From Dendrolimus kikuchii (Eukaryota > Arthropoda > Insecta > Lepidoptera > Lasiocampidae): a stretch of 64,000 bases of DNA. Both the position numbers and the translations under genes were made by a program. Location: NCBI GenBank assembly GCA_019925095.2, contig CM034392.1:21124387-21188386 (forward strand), written 5' to 3'. The notes under the pieces were generated by a model. That model was not told where the DNA came from. It saw nothing but the letters and a program-made list of their open reading frames with translations, and made no database searches. The first letter of the stretch is position 1, and every line of letters starts with the position of its first letter. Shown one piece after another: positions 45,266 to 57,640 of the stretch.

Positions 45266-48200
45266 GTATGATATAACTTACTAACATTATATTATATACT
45301 ATATTTTTATCGCCTCCCGTATAATTGCTACTGTCAAGTAATACCTATATATTGTTTTTACCAGTCAGTCAATTCTCTGTTAGCATATCGGTTGTGCGTG
45401 ATGCTGAATACCTTTTTAAGCTAACAATAAGCAAAAAATATCACTTGTGAACTGTTGTAGTTTATTGTAATATTTAGTTTACATTAATGCAATTGGTTGA
45501 AGAATATTAACTGCTTTTCTGTAGTCTTATTTGATCAACAACAATTGTGTGATAAAAATTGGAACTAGGTATGTATTTAGTTATAATTATATTTTTCTCT
45601 CTCTTTCAAAATGTAAACTTATTTCTTATTTTCATATTATTTACTTTTTTGTGTAGATATTAACATAACTAATAGCTTAAGTTTGTAATCTCTAACTATT
45701 ATATACTTTGTAATTAGTTTTCATATTTTTGTTTTAAAAGGAGTTGGATGAACACCTTTAACAAAGTCTTTGATGCTGTTTTGTGGTCCGTGAGGCTGTG
45801 CACCTGACTCTCTAACAGCAGTGAGTTCACAACATAATGTTACAGGGTGATGGTGTTCTAATTTGTATTTCTGTTTTAAACTCATTGCAAAAAATAACTC
45901 TGCTGTGTCTAGTGTGCTTAATTGCTTTATGTTTTCTTATTAGATTCTCTAATGTGTCTTAATAAATAGGTACAGCTTTGTTTTGAAGATATCATAAAGA
46001 TTAATATTAGCTTCATAATTAGTATTCCTTAATAATTAAAAGTAAAAATAAAAGTATGTTATTTAACTTTTAATCGAAATTTTACATCTTAGAGAAAGAA
46101 GATTTAATATAATTTCACTTTTTCACCTAAGTAACATATTAATAAATAAAACTTTTTACTCAAAGAAGTAAAACTATAGCTGGATAGTTTCTTATTTCAA
46201 AATACATCTGTAAAAGAATATTTATTGTGCTAATCTATAAAGATGGTATGGTGGTAAAAATGGTATAAACCATAGAAAAAATTGAGCAATACTTATTTCC
46301 TACAGCATTGTTGGGCTTTATTAATTTCCCCTTATCTTTAAAACAGCATTGACATTAAATAATGACACAGTCAGCTGCCGGTGATAAATTGCAATTTAAT
46401 CTTGTTGGGTTGGCTTGATGGTTGTTATAATATACAATACATAATTTACGAGTCTATATATGAAAATGGTAATCAGACCTAATTATAATTTAAATATTTA
46501 AATTTACTCAATGTTTTAAATGTTTCTTGACATTAAATGTATATTTTAATTTTAATACTTTTGAACTTGGAGGTCACATATCGTAAGTTGCTTCTCTAAA
46601 ATACAGGCTTGGGTGCATTATTTAAAAAAAAATTAGTGTTAAATTTTCATCTCCTATTTCTAGGTGAAGGCATTATAAAGTTTGGTTTTATTGTGTGACA
46701 TATATTCTTATATTTAAATTTTTAGATAAAAGAGAATAAAGAAGATAACATTCTTTAATCACATCATAATCATCCTAGCATTAAGTCCCAGTTTTATTCT
46801 GAATTTCATTGCAAATATCTTAGTAGAAAAATATTAGTTAAAGGATGTAATACTATAAAATAGTCTAGTTAGGCCTTTATCAAACCTTTGTGTTGTAGAT
46901 GTCCATAGGCAGTAGTTAATTTATTTCTTATGGTAATATATTATCTATTTTAATGGTTGATTGTATACCTACAACTAAATATAAAAAATATAGTTATACT
47001 TTGTATTAGCATAATCTTTGTTGGAGGGTTTGTGTTATAATACCACTCCTGAAATGGACAAGTATCATAGATATACTTTTGCTGTGTGCATATATTAGGA
47101 TGGATGTATGTTCATTGTCATACATTTAAAGGGAAGTCTTATATATTTTGTAACTTGCTTTGTTTTGGGGTTAGGTTGGTGTAACACTTGATAATAGTGG
47201 TAGGTTAAGGCCATGTACTCACTACACATATTTCTATACTAATTTTTTTCAGCAAAACTGTAACCTAAGGAAGTCCATAGAAGTGAAATGTGTTTGTTAT
47301 ACTTTTTTGTCTAACTTATTTAAGGTCTTGATAACAATATGACCATTCCAGCCCCATAATTTTTATTTATTATTTTTATTGAATTAATTTGCTTTGAGAT
47401 TGTAAGTGCTGAACATTGCCTCTTAATGAGGCAAAATGTATTGATACTATCAAAACAAAATACCTTATTTACATACATTTCTGGTGATAAATATTGTTAT
47501 TTTATTCTAAAGAACATGATAAGTTGTAGTACATACTTACTCTCTAGCTGTGTTGAGTATTTGCCCATGGCTTCTCTATATAATTCTCTCTTGTGATAAC
47601 ATCTTATTGTAGTAATATTCATAAAACTTGGTACATAGGTGGTAGGCATTTAGGAACTAGCGGAGTAAATTCGAGATATTTTATCCCTAAAATGTGACTA
47701 TGCAAGCGAAATTGCAGCCAAACACCTAAACAGAATCATACTGCAGTCATTTACTATAAAAATTCTCTTACATAGTAAATGCAGCAATACATAGTTCGAA
47801 AATTTTATATTTAATGTACTTACTTCTATTGTACCAGGCCACTCAGAAAGTATTGCGAAAAAAGTTTTTATGTATGAAAAACTGGCCAGTTATAATCTAT
47901 TTTGAAAATATGATTATTTGTAACAAAAAATAGGTACTTTCCAATTTCAAAATTTCCCTCCACATTTTTTGCCAGCTAATTTTTGCCAGCTAAGTTGCCA
48001 GAACATTTTCGCGCTATGATTTTTTACAATTTTAAATATCGTCTGAAATCGGACGAATCCGTGGATGAAGGCCCTTCTAAGGCAACCGTGTATCGTTGGT
48101 AAAACGACTTCAAGCGCGGTCGACTAACTTTGGGGATGAAGAAAGAAGTGGTCGCCCTTTGACAGCTGTTATGGAAGAAAACATACTAGCAGTGAAAAGT

Positions 48201-51200
48201 TTAATCCAACACAATGGGCCAGTTACGTATCAAGAGATTCAGCACGTACTGCAGATTGGATCGGGAAGCCTTCACATCTACACGTGCATCTTCGCGTCGG
48301 GAGCATAGTTTCACACTGGGTGCCGCAAGCTCACCGACCCTCAAAAGCAGGCCCGGGTGGAATAGTGCCGTGATATGATAAACAAATTTGAAGCAGGCTC
48401 GTCTCGGCGTGTTTACGACATCATTACAGGTGATGAGTCCTGGATTTATCAATACGATCCAGAAACGAAGCACCAGTCGACGGTTTGGGTGTTTCAAAAC
48501 GAATCAACGCCTACCAAAGTGAAGCGATCTAGAAGTGGAGTGAAGATTTTGTTCGCGAGTTTTTTCAATTTGACTGGCTACTTGGTGTCAATTCCTTTAC
48601 GAAACCAAAGAATCATCAACGCCGAATGGTATACTACCAAATGCTTGGCAGGAGTTTTCCCTGTTGTGAACAACAAGCGGCCAAACACGGCTCCGCGGGT
48701 TACTGCTCCACCACGACAACGCGCCCTAACATACCGCGCTCAAAACGAGAGCCTTACTGAACAGCACGCCGGTGAAACTCCTGGGTCACCCTCCTTACAG
48801 CTCTGACATAGCACCGTATGACTTCTTTTAATTCTCGAAAAGAAAAAATCAGCTCAAAGGAATACGATTTTCGTTGCCGGAAGATGGGCTGTCTGCGTTC
48901 GAGCAAGCTGTAAACGAGATGTCTGCGGCGGACTGAAAAAAGTGTCTCGAAAACTGCTTCAGACGAATGAAACTTTGTATAGAGGCTGGTGGAGATTACT
49001 TTGAAAAGATTTAATAAAAAAATATTTACCTATAAATACATTTTTTTTTTTCGCAAAACTTTCTGAGTGTCCACGTATGTTTCTATTGTAATCCTGATTA
49101 TAGCATTGTGTAAGATAATAAAACGTTTCTTATGGTACATTGTTATGACACTGTCTTGTAATGAATGAGTAAGTAATAAGCACGTAGAATACCAGTTACT
49201 TCATTTTGTCACATTGTTTACCTGCTGTTATATGAAGTTAGTAATGTAGTGTAGCCAATTTGTGTACAACTATGGAAAGTTATATGTAAATCTTGGGATT
49301 TTAAATTAAGTGAATTGCAAGAGATTGGCTAGAAAGAGCAGGAGGAATATGATGGGAGTAAAATCCTACCACTGAACTCTAGAAGGGCTTCCAACGCTAA
49401 TAATTTCACATCTTCGTATCTTTATCTTTATATAATAGTATAAAACAAAGTCGCTTTCCGCGTCTGTCTGTGTGTATATCTGCTAATTCGTCCTAAATTA
49501 CGCAACAAATTTTTAAGCGGTTTTTAACATTAGTTAGATAATTTTTCAAGGAAGGTTTATATACATATGTGTGTGTGTATATATACCAGCTTTAACCCTA
49601 ATTAAGTTTTCATGTAAGTAAAATAAGAGCTACATAGCAGAGCTTGACCCTCGGTAATGAAACAGTAGAAAACTTTGTGTATAATCTGGTGCATGATAAT
49701 ATTATGATTGAACGAAGAGTGTAATAATAATTATAATATCCGTATGTTTTATATATGAATAATAGTCCGGTCTATGTAAAAACGGGTTAGGTTGACATTA
49801 TTTATTTACTCACACAAGATTTCTATTTCACCACAAATAACAAAAAACAATCAAAAACATATTAAACATTATTAATGTTCGACCAACGTGATCATACACT
49901 GAAAATACCTAGCAGCTTATAAATATTATATTCAAATATATTATGTATTCTACTGTCTGACGTACAAACAGACAGACATTAGCTGTTTCACCACTACCAA
50001 ATTAATACCTATAATAAATTGTCTTGCCTATACTATGCTATATATTTAATTAAAATATCCTCCGACACAAAAATGAAAACAACAAATTTAATATGTTTGA
50101 CATTTTTAAAATGCGCATTTTTATTATAATAGCATGCTTTTAAAGCCTTGACTATGCGATTGCATAATGTTATGATTATGTAATTATCCATTTATAGGTT
50201 GGTTGGTTGAAAGAAATCAACTCGAATATTAGGGATAAGACAACCGATTGTATACATTGTTTTTCATTAGAAGACCATTTTCGTACATTACAATCTGGAT
50301 TTTTGTAATGAATTACACTATTTAATGATGTTTAAATGTCTTAGACAACTTAAGCTACGTTTAAAGTTAGATATTACATACGGTACTGTAACGGCCAGCG
50401 GTTTCAGAGCTGACCGGGATCTTCAATAAGAGACCGATTCAGGATATGAGTTTATATTAGCACTGAAGAGACACTTTTCCATGAGATATGTTCTGCTCGC
50501 GGCCCGACACAATACTGCCTTCACTTGTTTTGGGAGGCATTTTACGATTGTAATTTAAAAACATTCTATTTCTTAATATATATCACGACTAAGGAGGTTA
50601 GTCGTTACATCCCGCGGGCCTCCGAGAAAATTTTCGGTTACGGTCAAGTGAGGAAAATTTATATAAAACCAACCAAAACCGAATAAAACCCTAAGCTAAT
50701 CCCTACCTATGACAGGAAAAGTCACAATGCACAAGATGGCACTTACTAAGTGCCCAACCAGGACAGTAGTTCCGTACGTCCTGACTCCGGCTGACAAAAC
50801 CTGCCTAAGAGTCAGACGATCTTGTCTACAAGTGAGCCCAATGAACAATGTTTAAAATTTATGAAAAAGTAAACTCTAGTTATAAAATTGACAAACGACC
50901 AATAATCAAGCATCGGCACGACTGATGAATCTGGAAGCTTTCAATTAAAATAATAATAAACAATTCCCATAACTGATAAGAACCCAACGCAAACTTTTGC
51001 ATCCTACGCGGACGCCGGGAAGCCATGAAAGCCTTATGACCGGTTTGCAAAATGGTCGTAAATTTATAACAGCTTGATACAGTGTTTAACAAGATATAAG
51101 CTGTCCCCCAATTATACATGAAACAAAAATAACCATTCAACCATAACAATTCACCATATAAATATCATCCCTATCTTGCTGAGTATCCATACTATCAATG

Positions 51201-54200
51201 TTCTCATTTCATATAGAATTATCATTTTCATTCCTATTATTCTCACAGACCAACGAATGTGACCCCATCAGCTTACTCTCGCTGATAATATTATCATTAA
51301 TAATATTTGGTTGTTTTTCCAAATCACAACCTACAACTATATCATTCGACTTACACGACAAAAAATTGTTTGACGTATTACTTATATTCTCTTTGTTATC
51401 TGAGAATAAAAACTTGTCATCATTTTTACACAAATGATTCGAATAAATATATTCATTATTCGACGGTTCGCAACCTATCTCTATATCTAACATTAATGAG
51501 TTTGCGAAATAAAATTCAATATTAACAACCTCTTTCGTAATAAAATTAGCTCTGGCCTTTCCTATTTTGACAAAGCTTAATTCAAAGTCAATGACAGCGT
51601 AATTGGAAAATAAAAAGTCTTGTCCTAAAATACATTTTGGGCGTAAATTATATCCTATCTATAGAAAAGAAAAGGGAATTTTTTCCTAAGATTTTTAATA
51701 TGGAACCTTCAACTCCGTGTCCGCCAAAACGTTCAGGCGTTACTTGTTCTATAAATTTCTTGTTTTCTGAAGACATCGGAATTTTTGGTGAAATCCATGG
51801 AACTGTTTCAAAACCTAATTGAGACCAATATTCAGAACGACATACAGACAAAAATTCTAAAAATAAATTTGTGATGAGGCTACGTATAAATAGCAATATT
51901 TACTTAAAAGCTGGCAACACGTTGGCTTTGCCCCTGGTGTTGCCAAGGTCTTAACCTCGGTAACCACTTTTCATTTCTTGGGCCATCTTGTTTGTTAGCT
52001 TCATTCACAATAAAAAGAATATTTTTTTTAACCATTTATTTTGAAATCACAGAGGAACACTTCAATTTTATTTATTGGTATAGGATAATGTAGAGAGAAA
52101 GAGAAAGCGCGAGAGATAACACTTTTTGCACACCAAAATATACAACTACAGAAACAACCCATATTTACAATATTTTCTATGCAATACAATAGGTGATTTT
52201 ATGCTCAAAGCATAAATAATACACTTGGCTCAAAGCGATCTCTTCCAGGCAACCTAAATTAAAGAAATTTGTTAGCTAATTTGTCGATGTAGGTGATTCA
52301 GGAAAAAGGCAATTGTAATATGTGAATTAATTATAGTATACTCATAAGCTAAGTTAGGCTTGTCTTATGGGCATGTACTGGGGCCGCACCCAGGAATCCA
52401 ACCATCCAGGTAAATATTGAAGAGTTCGCTCACGACATTAACATTAACTCTACGGGAATCATACACAGGACCTCTGTATTCACTGTAAGAATCAAACGTT
52501 TCTCTGCGTCCTGTCTCTCCTGTGGTAAATAAAGTTTACATTTTTTGAGATAAAAAGTATTTATGTATATTTCCGGTATTTTTTTTTATTGCATGAGTTT
52601 ACCAAACAGGCAGACGGATTACTTGATGGAAAGCGGTTACCATCGCCTATGGACATTTGCAACACCAAAGATGCTACAAATGCGCTGTTGCTCTCTTAAG
52701 AGAGACTAGAACCTGGTCACTAATGCCGGAACACAAATCAAGGTTGTTATGGTGGCATACTCTAAACCAGGGGTGGTAGCCGTCCAGTCGGGCAAATACC
52801 CTACTTTCTGACTGTGGGTTCTTTTGTCTCCTCTTACGACATGCCGCCCGGCCGCAGGAAAAGGCCGGCCGGCGGCTGCCAGGTTATTTAAAAACATCAA
52901 AAACAATCGGCTCATATCGAAGTGTTTAAGCGATAAAACAAACTTGTATGCTAACCAGTTATGTATCGGTCATGAATTTAATTAAATTGTTAATTACTGC
53001 ATATCGCGTTTCATAATTATTATTGAGTTTACGTTACAAAATGAAGAATAAGTATGATATAATAATTATTTATTTTAATTAATTAATAGCAGTCATTAAC
53101 CTTTTATGAAACGATTTTAGAATAATCGTTTTATGTGCGAAATGATTTACGCATGATTTAGTACGCGCCAATCTAGTCCAGATTTTAAATCTGTAATACG
53201 GTCAATTAATTGTAAAGTAACCAATTTAACTCGTAGCTTAATGACTAAAGCACCCGCGTATTTTTCGGATGTTGTAGGTTCAAATGATTGCTAGGAAAAC
53301 TGCATGCACCGTATGGGCAGTTTTTCTGACTTTAGGAAAACACCGTGAAAATTTTGCAAGTAGTGATAACCGATGTGTGAAAATCGTTAATCCCGCCATG
53401 GACAACCGTGATAGATATACTGTCCATCTCCCTAAAATGTTAGGACGCCGGAGGGTAGCAGTAGGCCTTTTGAAACTTGTACACTTACACATTTCTATAT
53501 TAATTCTCAAAGCGGACCCTCAGGCTCACATGTGCAAATCTGGGACTAAATCACAACTATATACTAGCATGATGATAACTCCGCTTATTGTTTATAAAAT
53601 CAGAATGAAACACTTGAATGACGATAACAATTCCTTGCATCTGCTCCTATGTTTGAAATTATAATAATATTGTGTAAATTCATTTTCAAAGTGTCACTAT
53701 GTATCATAACTTTTATGTATTTTACACTACGCCCTGCGGCACGAATAAACCATGAGGTTTCTGTGCCACAGTCCAAAGCGTTTTATGTACCCTATATGAA
53801 AATTAGCATATTGGAAAAAATCGTCGTATTATGTTCAATGCTACCTATAATCCCCAAGGACACACGCAAAGCCTGATGCATATGCGAAACCAACACCAGT
53901 GATGAATCACAACTCTCAATACGGTTAAATGACCAGGACTTGACATTATTTTGTTCTGTACCCATAAACGTTTTACCGCTGCCTATAATTGTGATCTTTC
54001 AGTAAATATGTACTATTTCAGCACAAGTGCCTGATGTCGGGTGAGACGCCAATCCCGTCTGGCGACGGGCTGCACACGCCTGCTTATTTGTCATGGAGGA
54101 AGCTGCAACTCAGCCGAGCAAAACTCAAGGCTTCCAGTAAAACTTCAGCCTTGCTATCCGGATTTGCTATGGTAAGCTGTTAAGTTTTTTCTTATTATAG

Positions 54201-56811
54201 ATGAAAAAGTCTTGCGGCGCTGTTTAAATTTTTGTAGTATATCTCAGGGGAATTTTTTGGTCTGCTCAGACAAAAACTCCAAAATGTGCATTTTACTGGA
54301 GGTCCGATTAAACGTAATTTTATAGCAAATGATCAGTTCTAGGCATTTTGAAATACGACGAATTGATAACCTTCTCCTTTTATGAAATTCGGTTAAAAAC
54401 AATAATGTGTTTTTTGTCGCTTTCCTGCAAAATGCACATTATGAAGTTATAGTAAAATGCTTCTCAGGTACCTACCTATTCTGCATTCGGCATCGCGTCG
54501 AAAACGAAAGAATTTTCACAAAATTACTATAGTAATATTTAACCTTGTTTGTTTGAATACTGACATAACATTTAACTCTTGGTCAATTGTTTTGATACGC
54601 ATTAATTAGCTGATAACGAAGTCATTATTAAAACTGTACGACATAAACTGTGGGCGTTGGGCATACACTTGTACGAGAGAAAAATATGTGATTTAATAAA
54701 AACAAATAGATACAATAAATTGGTGGCAGATGTGAGGACACTTGTCGTTGCAAACTCGACTACCGTTCCTGCGGAATACAACACTTAAGGCGGGTGAAAC
54801 AAAGTGGAATGGCCCACTAATTAGTCAGGCCATGTAGCAGGCAGCCTGATTGTAGCAGCCGAAAGTCTTGAACAGCCAATTTTGACATTCTAATGACGCA
54901 GCCAGAAATTTGTGGCCGTCTAGTGCGTGGCTTGCTTAAATACTCATATATTTTGCAAATTTACCATAACAATTTAAATGTTTTTATTCTATAACTTTGC
55001 TAACAGACACACATTGTTTAATATCTTATATTCCCAACCTAAGTAAATTACGCTTATGTTATATGGATAACTTTGAAGCCCATAGTAGGCCATAAGGAAT
55101 AACGCAAGTTCGTTTCCGAAAAATACCATGTTAGAAATCGAATCCGGGACCTTTACGTTTCTATTAATTTCGCAACCTACCACAAACTCCACAAAGGCTG
55201 TCCCTGAAATTGTGATAGTTTTTAAACATATGGCGCTGAATTTTAAAACATATTCCTTGCAGTTTAGTCGATACAAGTTTTGCGCAAGACATAATAGTTT
55301 AAGGTAAAACAGGAAAGCATTAATAAAGAAATAATAAACGGTGATCTTACTAATTTCATTCAGCACTTTATATTTGGTAATGAATCTTTCATCACCAAAT
55401 ATCTTTGCTAAACCTTCAAATTCTGTTTAATATATATTTTATACTCTATACGAGCTTGGTGTTACGTACTGTAAAATTGCTATATATAGTATCTTTAATT
55501 GGCATGTAAAATGTAAAACAAATGTAATAACTTCTTGGTATTGATATAAATTAAAACAAATTTAAAAATTCGATTTATAAATTAAGATAATAAAAAAAAC
55601 AAAAGGTCAAGAACCCCCGATAACAAGTCTGTGCTGATTATACATATTTGTATGTAATATATCGTCGCCTTGGCACTTTCCAAATTTGTATCTTACAAAA
55701 CAAGTCGTTAGTTCTATTACGCCAATACGCCATTTTATATAGAAACAATCGAGTAATTTTTTTATACTTATCATATCTATAACTATAGGTACCTCAAAAT
55801 ATAATACAAAAAAAATAGTAAGGTTTTTCGTTTTCCTGAACCACCTGTACGAATTTTAATCATTAGAAGACGACGATATCGTGCCTTCGAAGCTGGTCAT
55901 CGGTCAGTTTAATTACTATTTCAGATTCAAGTGCTTATGCTGCTGTATGTTTATGATTTCTACTTTTAAAAGAGAAACAAAATCAGGTGGCCAATTTAAA
56001 CCAACAGATTTCTAAAATTCAACATTAAGAATTTTTGTCTGTCTGATATTTGAAGCATCACGCGAAGAAAACTAATGAACGCATTTAAATAAAACTCGAC
56101 ACGAGGCTAGATTATATTCTAGATCAAGACACTAAAATAGGATACTTTTTATTCAGATAAATTATATAGTAATTTAAATGGAGTTGATTTAAAAAAAAAA
56201 TACTTATGAATTGCACTATAACTAAACTAAGATTTTAGTTAGCACCCCAAAATATAATAAATTGCTTTCTTTTTCAACAGGTGGCCATGGTGGAGGTGCA
56301 ATTGAACCCTCCCAACGAAACTGCAGTACCCAACGAGATGTTGATTGCATTTACTGTATGCACCACTCTTCTTGTGGCCGTCCACATGCTGGCCCTAATG
56401 ATAAGCACTTGTATACTCCCAAACATTGAGGCCGTGGGAAATTTGCACAGCATATCGCTGGTCCACGAATCGCCCCACGAAAGACTCCATTGGTACATTG
56501 AGATCGCATGGGCTTTCTCAACGCTTCTGGGACTCATACTCTTTCTCGTTGAAATAGCAATACTTTGCTGGGTGAAATTCTACGACTTGAGTCATACCGC
56601 TGCTTGGTCGGCCTGCGTGGTGCTTATACCGGTAATGATTGTTTTCCTAGCATTCGCGATCCACTTCTACATGTCCCTGGCAACACATAAGTATGAAGTG
56701 ACAGTAACCGGCATCAAGGAATTGGAATTGCTCAAGGAACAGATTGAAATGGGAGATCACGATGCTCGTTTGAATAACCTTCCGCTTCTAGATCAATCTA
56801 GAATTGTCTGA
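45164..56811 (+). CDS. Orai: Orai, store-operated (CRAC) calcium channel, three coding exons
   Basis: Joining 45164-45265, 54022-54171 and 56281-56811 gives 260 aa with all junctions in phase 0. Orai subunits form the hexameric plasma-membrane calcium pore opened by the ER sensor STIM when stores empty. Exon 1 starts MSVW, as Drosophila Orai does. Exon 2 holds the cytosolic helix leading into TM1 (LSWRRL-type motif, [19 protein letters not shown]). Exon 3 starts with the pore sequence VAMVEVQL; Glu at about residue 89 equals the human E106 selectivity filter, and Glu at about 175 equals E190. TM2 is about 104-128, TM3 about 157-182, and TM4 about 195-215 with its conserved Pro. The C-terminal helix [11 protein letters not shown] is the STIM-binding coiled coil. 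An N-glycosylation site (NET) sits in the first extracellular loop. Introns are 8.8 and 2.1 kb and carry transposons. The first exon is the least certain part. Confidence 0.93.
45266..47833 (+). other. Orai intron 1, first part
   Basis: AT-rich intron with no supported exon. A tiny ~300-bp-repeat remnant lies at 46890-46920 ('gttgtagatgtccataggca'). Confidence 0.6.
47834..49075 (+). mobile_element. Decayed mariner transposon with both terminal inverted repeats (1242 bp)
   Basis: The ends 'cactcagaaagtattgcgaaaaaa' (from 47840) and the complement of 'ttttttcgcaaaactttctgagtg' (to about 49070) are inverted repeats, flanked by TA at 47832-47833 and 49076-49077, the mariner target site. Two frames, 48096-48308 and 48375-48806, carry transposase pieces: a helix-turn-helix-like [17 protein letters not shown] region, then the first catalytic block [16 protein letters not shown]. 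Further on, the third catalytic Asp block (DIAPYDFF, about 48809-48832) is in another frame and followed by a stop. Several frameshifts and stops make it inactive. It lies in Orai intron 1 in the same orientation as the gene. Confidence 0.92.
49076..50386 (+). other. Orai intron 1, middle part
   Basis: Positions 49440-49605 are a common lepidopteran repeat ('aacaaagtcgctttccgcgt', 'cttttt/aggaaggtttatatac'). The remainder is AT-rich with no exon. Confidence 0.5.
50387..50609 (-). repeat. Probable LTR of a Ty3/gypsy-like element (223 bp)
   Basis: On the minus strand it begins TGTAACG and ends CGTTACA, the usual 5'-TG...CA-3' LTR termini with a short inverted repeat. Immediately inside is a GC-rich, partly purine-rich stretch (ggaggcccgcggga) that could serve as the polypurine tract. 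A matching second LTR was not found. Confidence 0.5.
50610..51900 (-). mobile_element. Ty3/gypsy-like LTR element remnant (protease region)
   Basis: Minus-strand frames 51648-51896 and, after a shift, up to about 51650 and 51493-51209 carry polyprotein wording. The key match is a retropepsin-like segment ('[19 protein letters not shown]') followed by an Asn/Ser/Glu-rich linker. No intact reverse transcriptase or integrase is visible between here and the LTR at 50387, so the copy is internally deleted. It lies antisense in Orai intron 1. Confidence 0.5.
51905..52020 (-). repeat. Fragment of the ~300-bp repeat
   Basis: On the minus strand the blocks 'tgaatgaagctaacaaacaa', 'gaaaagtggttaccgaggtt' and 'ggcaacaccaggggc' follow the family order. 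Confidence 0.6.
52583..52862 (+). repeat. ~300-bp dispersed repeat, near-complete copy
   Basis: It runs from 'ttttattgcatgagtttacc' through 'ggaaagcggttaccatcgcc', 'ctggtcactaatgccggaac' and 'ccaggggtggtagccgtcc' to 'cgcccggccgcagg'. It then ends in a GC-rich ggccggccggcgg stretch. It lies in Orai intron 1. Confidence 0.85.
52863..53233 (+). other. Orai intron 1, AT-rich stretch
   Basis: Nothing recognised. Confidence 0.5.
53234..53540 (+). repeat. tRNA-derived SINE
   Basis: The head resembles a tRNA gene: an A-box-like 'tagcttaatgac' at about 53237 and a B-box GGTTCAAAT at 53277, about 30 nt apart. It is followed by the body of a lepidopteran SINE ('aaaactgcatgcaccgta', 'ttctgactttaggaaaac', 'gttaatcccgccatgg'). 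The 126-codon frame 53284-53664 is a by-product. Confidence 0.55.
54022..54171 (+). CDS. Orai: Orai coding exon 2
   Basis: The acceptor tactatttcag and the donor atg|gtaagc enclose 50 codons, phase 0-0, from [16 protein letters not shown] through [15 protein letters not shown] to the first part of TM1. The stretch from LHTP to GFAM is nearly identical to insect Orai and close to human. It contains the basic gating helix before the pore. An in-frame ATG at 54034 could serve a shorter isoform. Confidence 0.95.
54172..56280 (+). other. Orai intron 2
   Basis: AT-rich, with repeat pieces at 54230-54420 and a SINE at about 55080-55215. The 125-codon minus-strand frame 54989-55366 overlaps the SINE and is rejected. 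It ends in a strong acceptor (tgctttctttttcaacag). Confidence 0.8.
55080..55215 (-). repeat. tRNA-derived SINE head
   Basis: On the minus strand, 'ggacagcctttgtggagttt' with 'gtggtaggttgcg' (A-box area) is followed by 'aggtcccggattcgatttc' (B-box area), the tRNA-like order found in insect SINEs. It lies in Orai intron 2. Confidence 0.5.
56281..56811 (+). CDS. Orai: Orai coding exon 3 (pore, TM1-TM4, C-terminus)
   Basis: The exon opens GTG GCC ATG at a phase-0 junction, so the true reading is VAMVEVQL rather than a start at this point. It contains 176 codons and TGA at 56809. [12 protein letters not shown] (TM2-TM3 loop) and CWVKFYDLS are hallmark segments. See the gene entry for pore and STIM-binding residues. 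Confidence 0.97.
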   Translation: MAMVEVQLNPPNETAVPNEMLIAFTVCTTLLVAVHMLALMISTCILPNIEAVGNLHSISLVHESPHERLHWYIEIAWAFSTLLGLILFLVEIAILCWVKFYDLSHTAAWSACVVLIPVMIVFLAFAIHFYMSLATHKYEVTVTGIKELELLKEQIEMGDHDARLNNLPLLDQSRIV

Positions 56812-57640
56812 ATTTTTGGAGAAGTAATTTTGCGGTCAAAATATTCTATATGTACCTATATTGATATAATTGATGTTTTGATGTACTTAGTTAAGATTGT
56901 ACTTATTAAGTGCCAATACAGGTTGCACTGTTTTTAGAGTTGTAAAGCACTAATTAAGATTTTGTTTATTTTCCTAAATTAGGGTGTTTGTGAAGGATAT
57001 AAATGGATACAATTATTACAGTCGAAGTTGAAACTATCTCATAAATATGATTAATCTCTTGACTAGATATACTTAGGCCCTTTTCATTACAACGGGCGTT
57101 AGAAGTTTCCAAAGTATTTTTATCAAGTTCTACCTTGATGTGGAGCTATCCCTTTATGGACATCTGTAATACGCATGCGTATATAGTATTTCAATAACGG
57201 TTTCGAAGAATATAATAATCTCTATATGGCTTCAAATTGTGTTTGAGCAGACTTAAAATAAGCAGCATTTCTAACGCTATTGGTACTACAGAGGTGATCG
57301 GAGAAATTGTCGTCTGACGTACCTTAAACCTTCCTTCTTTCTTCGCCCTTATTGCACAAAATATAATGTATTAGTAGTAAAAGATTACTACAACACATAT
57401 CAGGCGTAAGTTAACGGAACTTCGACAAAGATCATCGTACAGTTTCATCAAGATTGACATGCAGTTCTATTTCAGCTTTTATTTGATCGAGGGCAACTGA
57501 AAACTTGAACTATAATAATATAGTTAAAACTAACTGAATTCTTCTCTATTTATCTATAATTTTGCGTAAATTGAAAATTACGTTCTCCATTTTACTATTC
57601 TATTTTGATTTGCTTTGCAAAAGAACCAAATATAATAAAT
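56812..57640 (+). other. Probable Orai 3' UTR
   Basis: AT-rich DNA directly after the stop, without repeats I recognise. The first canonical AATAAA on this strand that I see downstream is at 57634-57639, so a 3' UTR of about 0.85 kb is possible. The true cleavage site is unknown. Confidence 0.35.

Noticed and set aside
51198..51525. Plus-strand frames in Orai intron 1
   Set aside because: Antisense to the gypsy-like polyprotein remnant.
53284..53664. 126-codon plus-strand open frame in Orai intron 1
   Set aside because: It lies on a tRNA-derived SINE body and has no recognisable domain.
54989..55366. 125-codon minus-strand open frame in Orai intron 2
   Set aside because: It overlaps a SINE head on the same strand and is in AT-rich DNA; no protein family resemblance.
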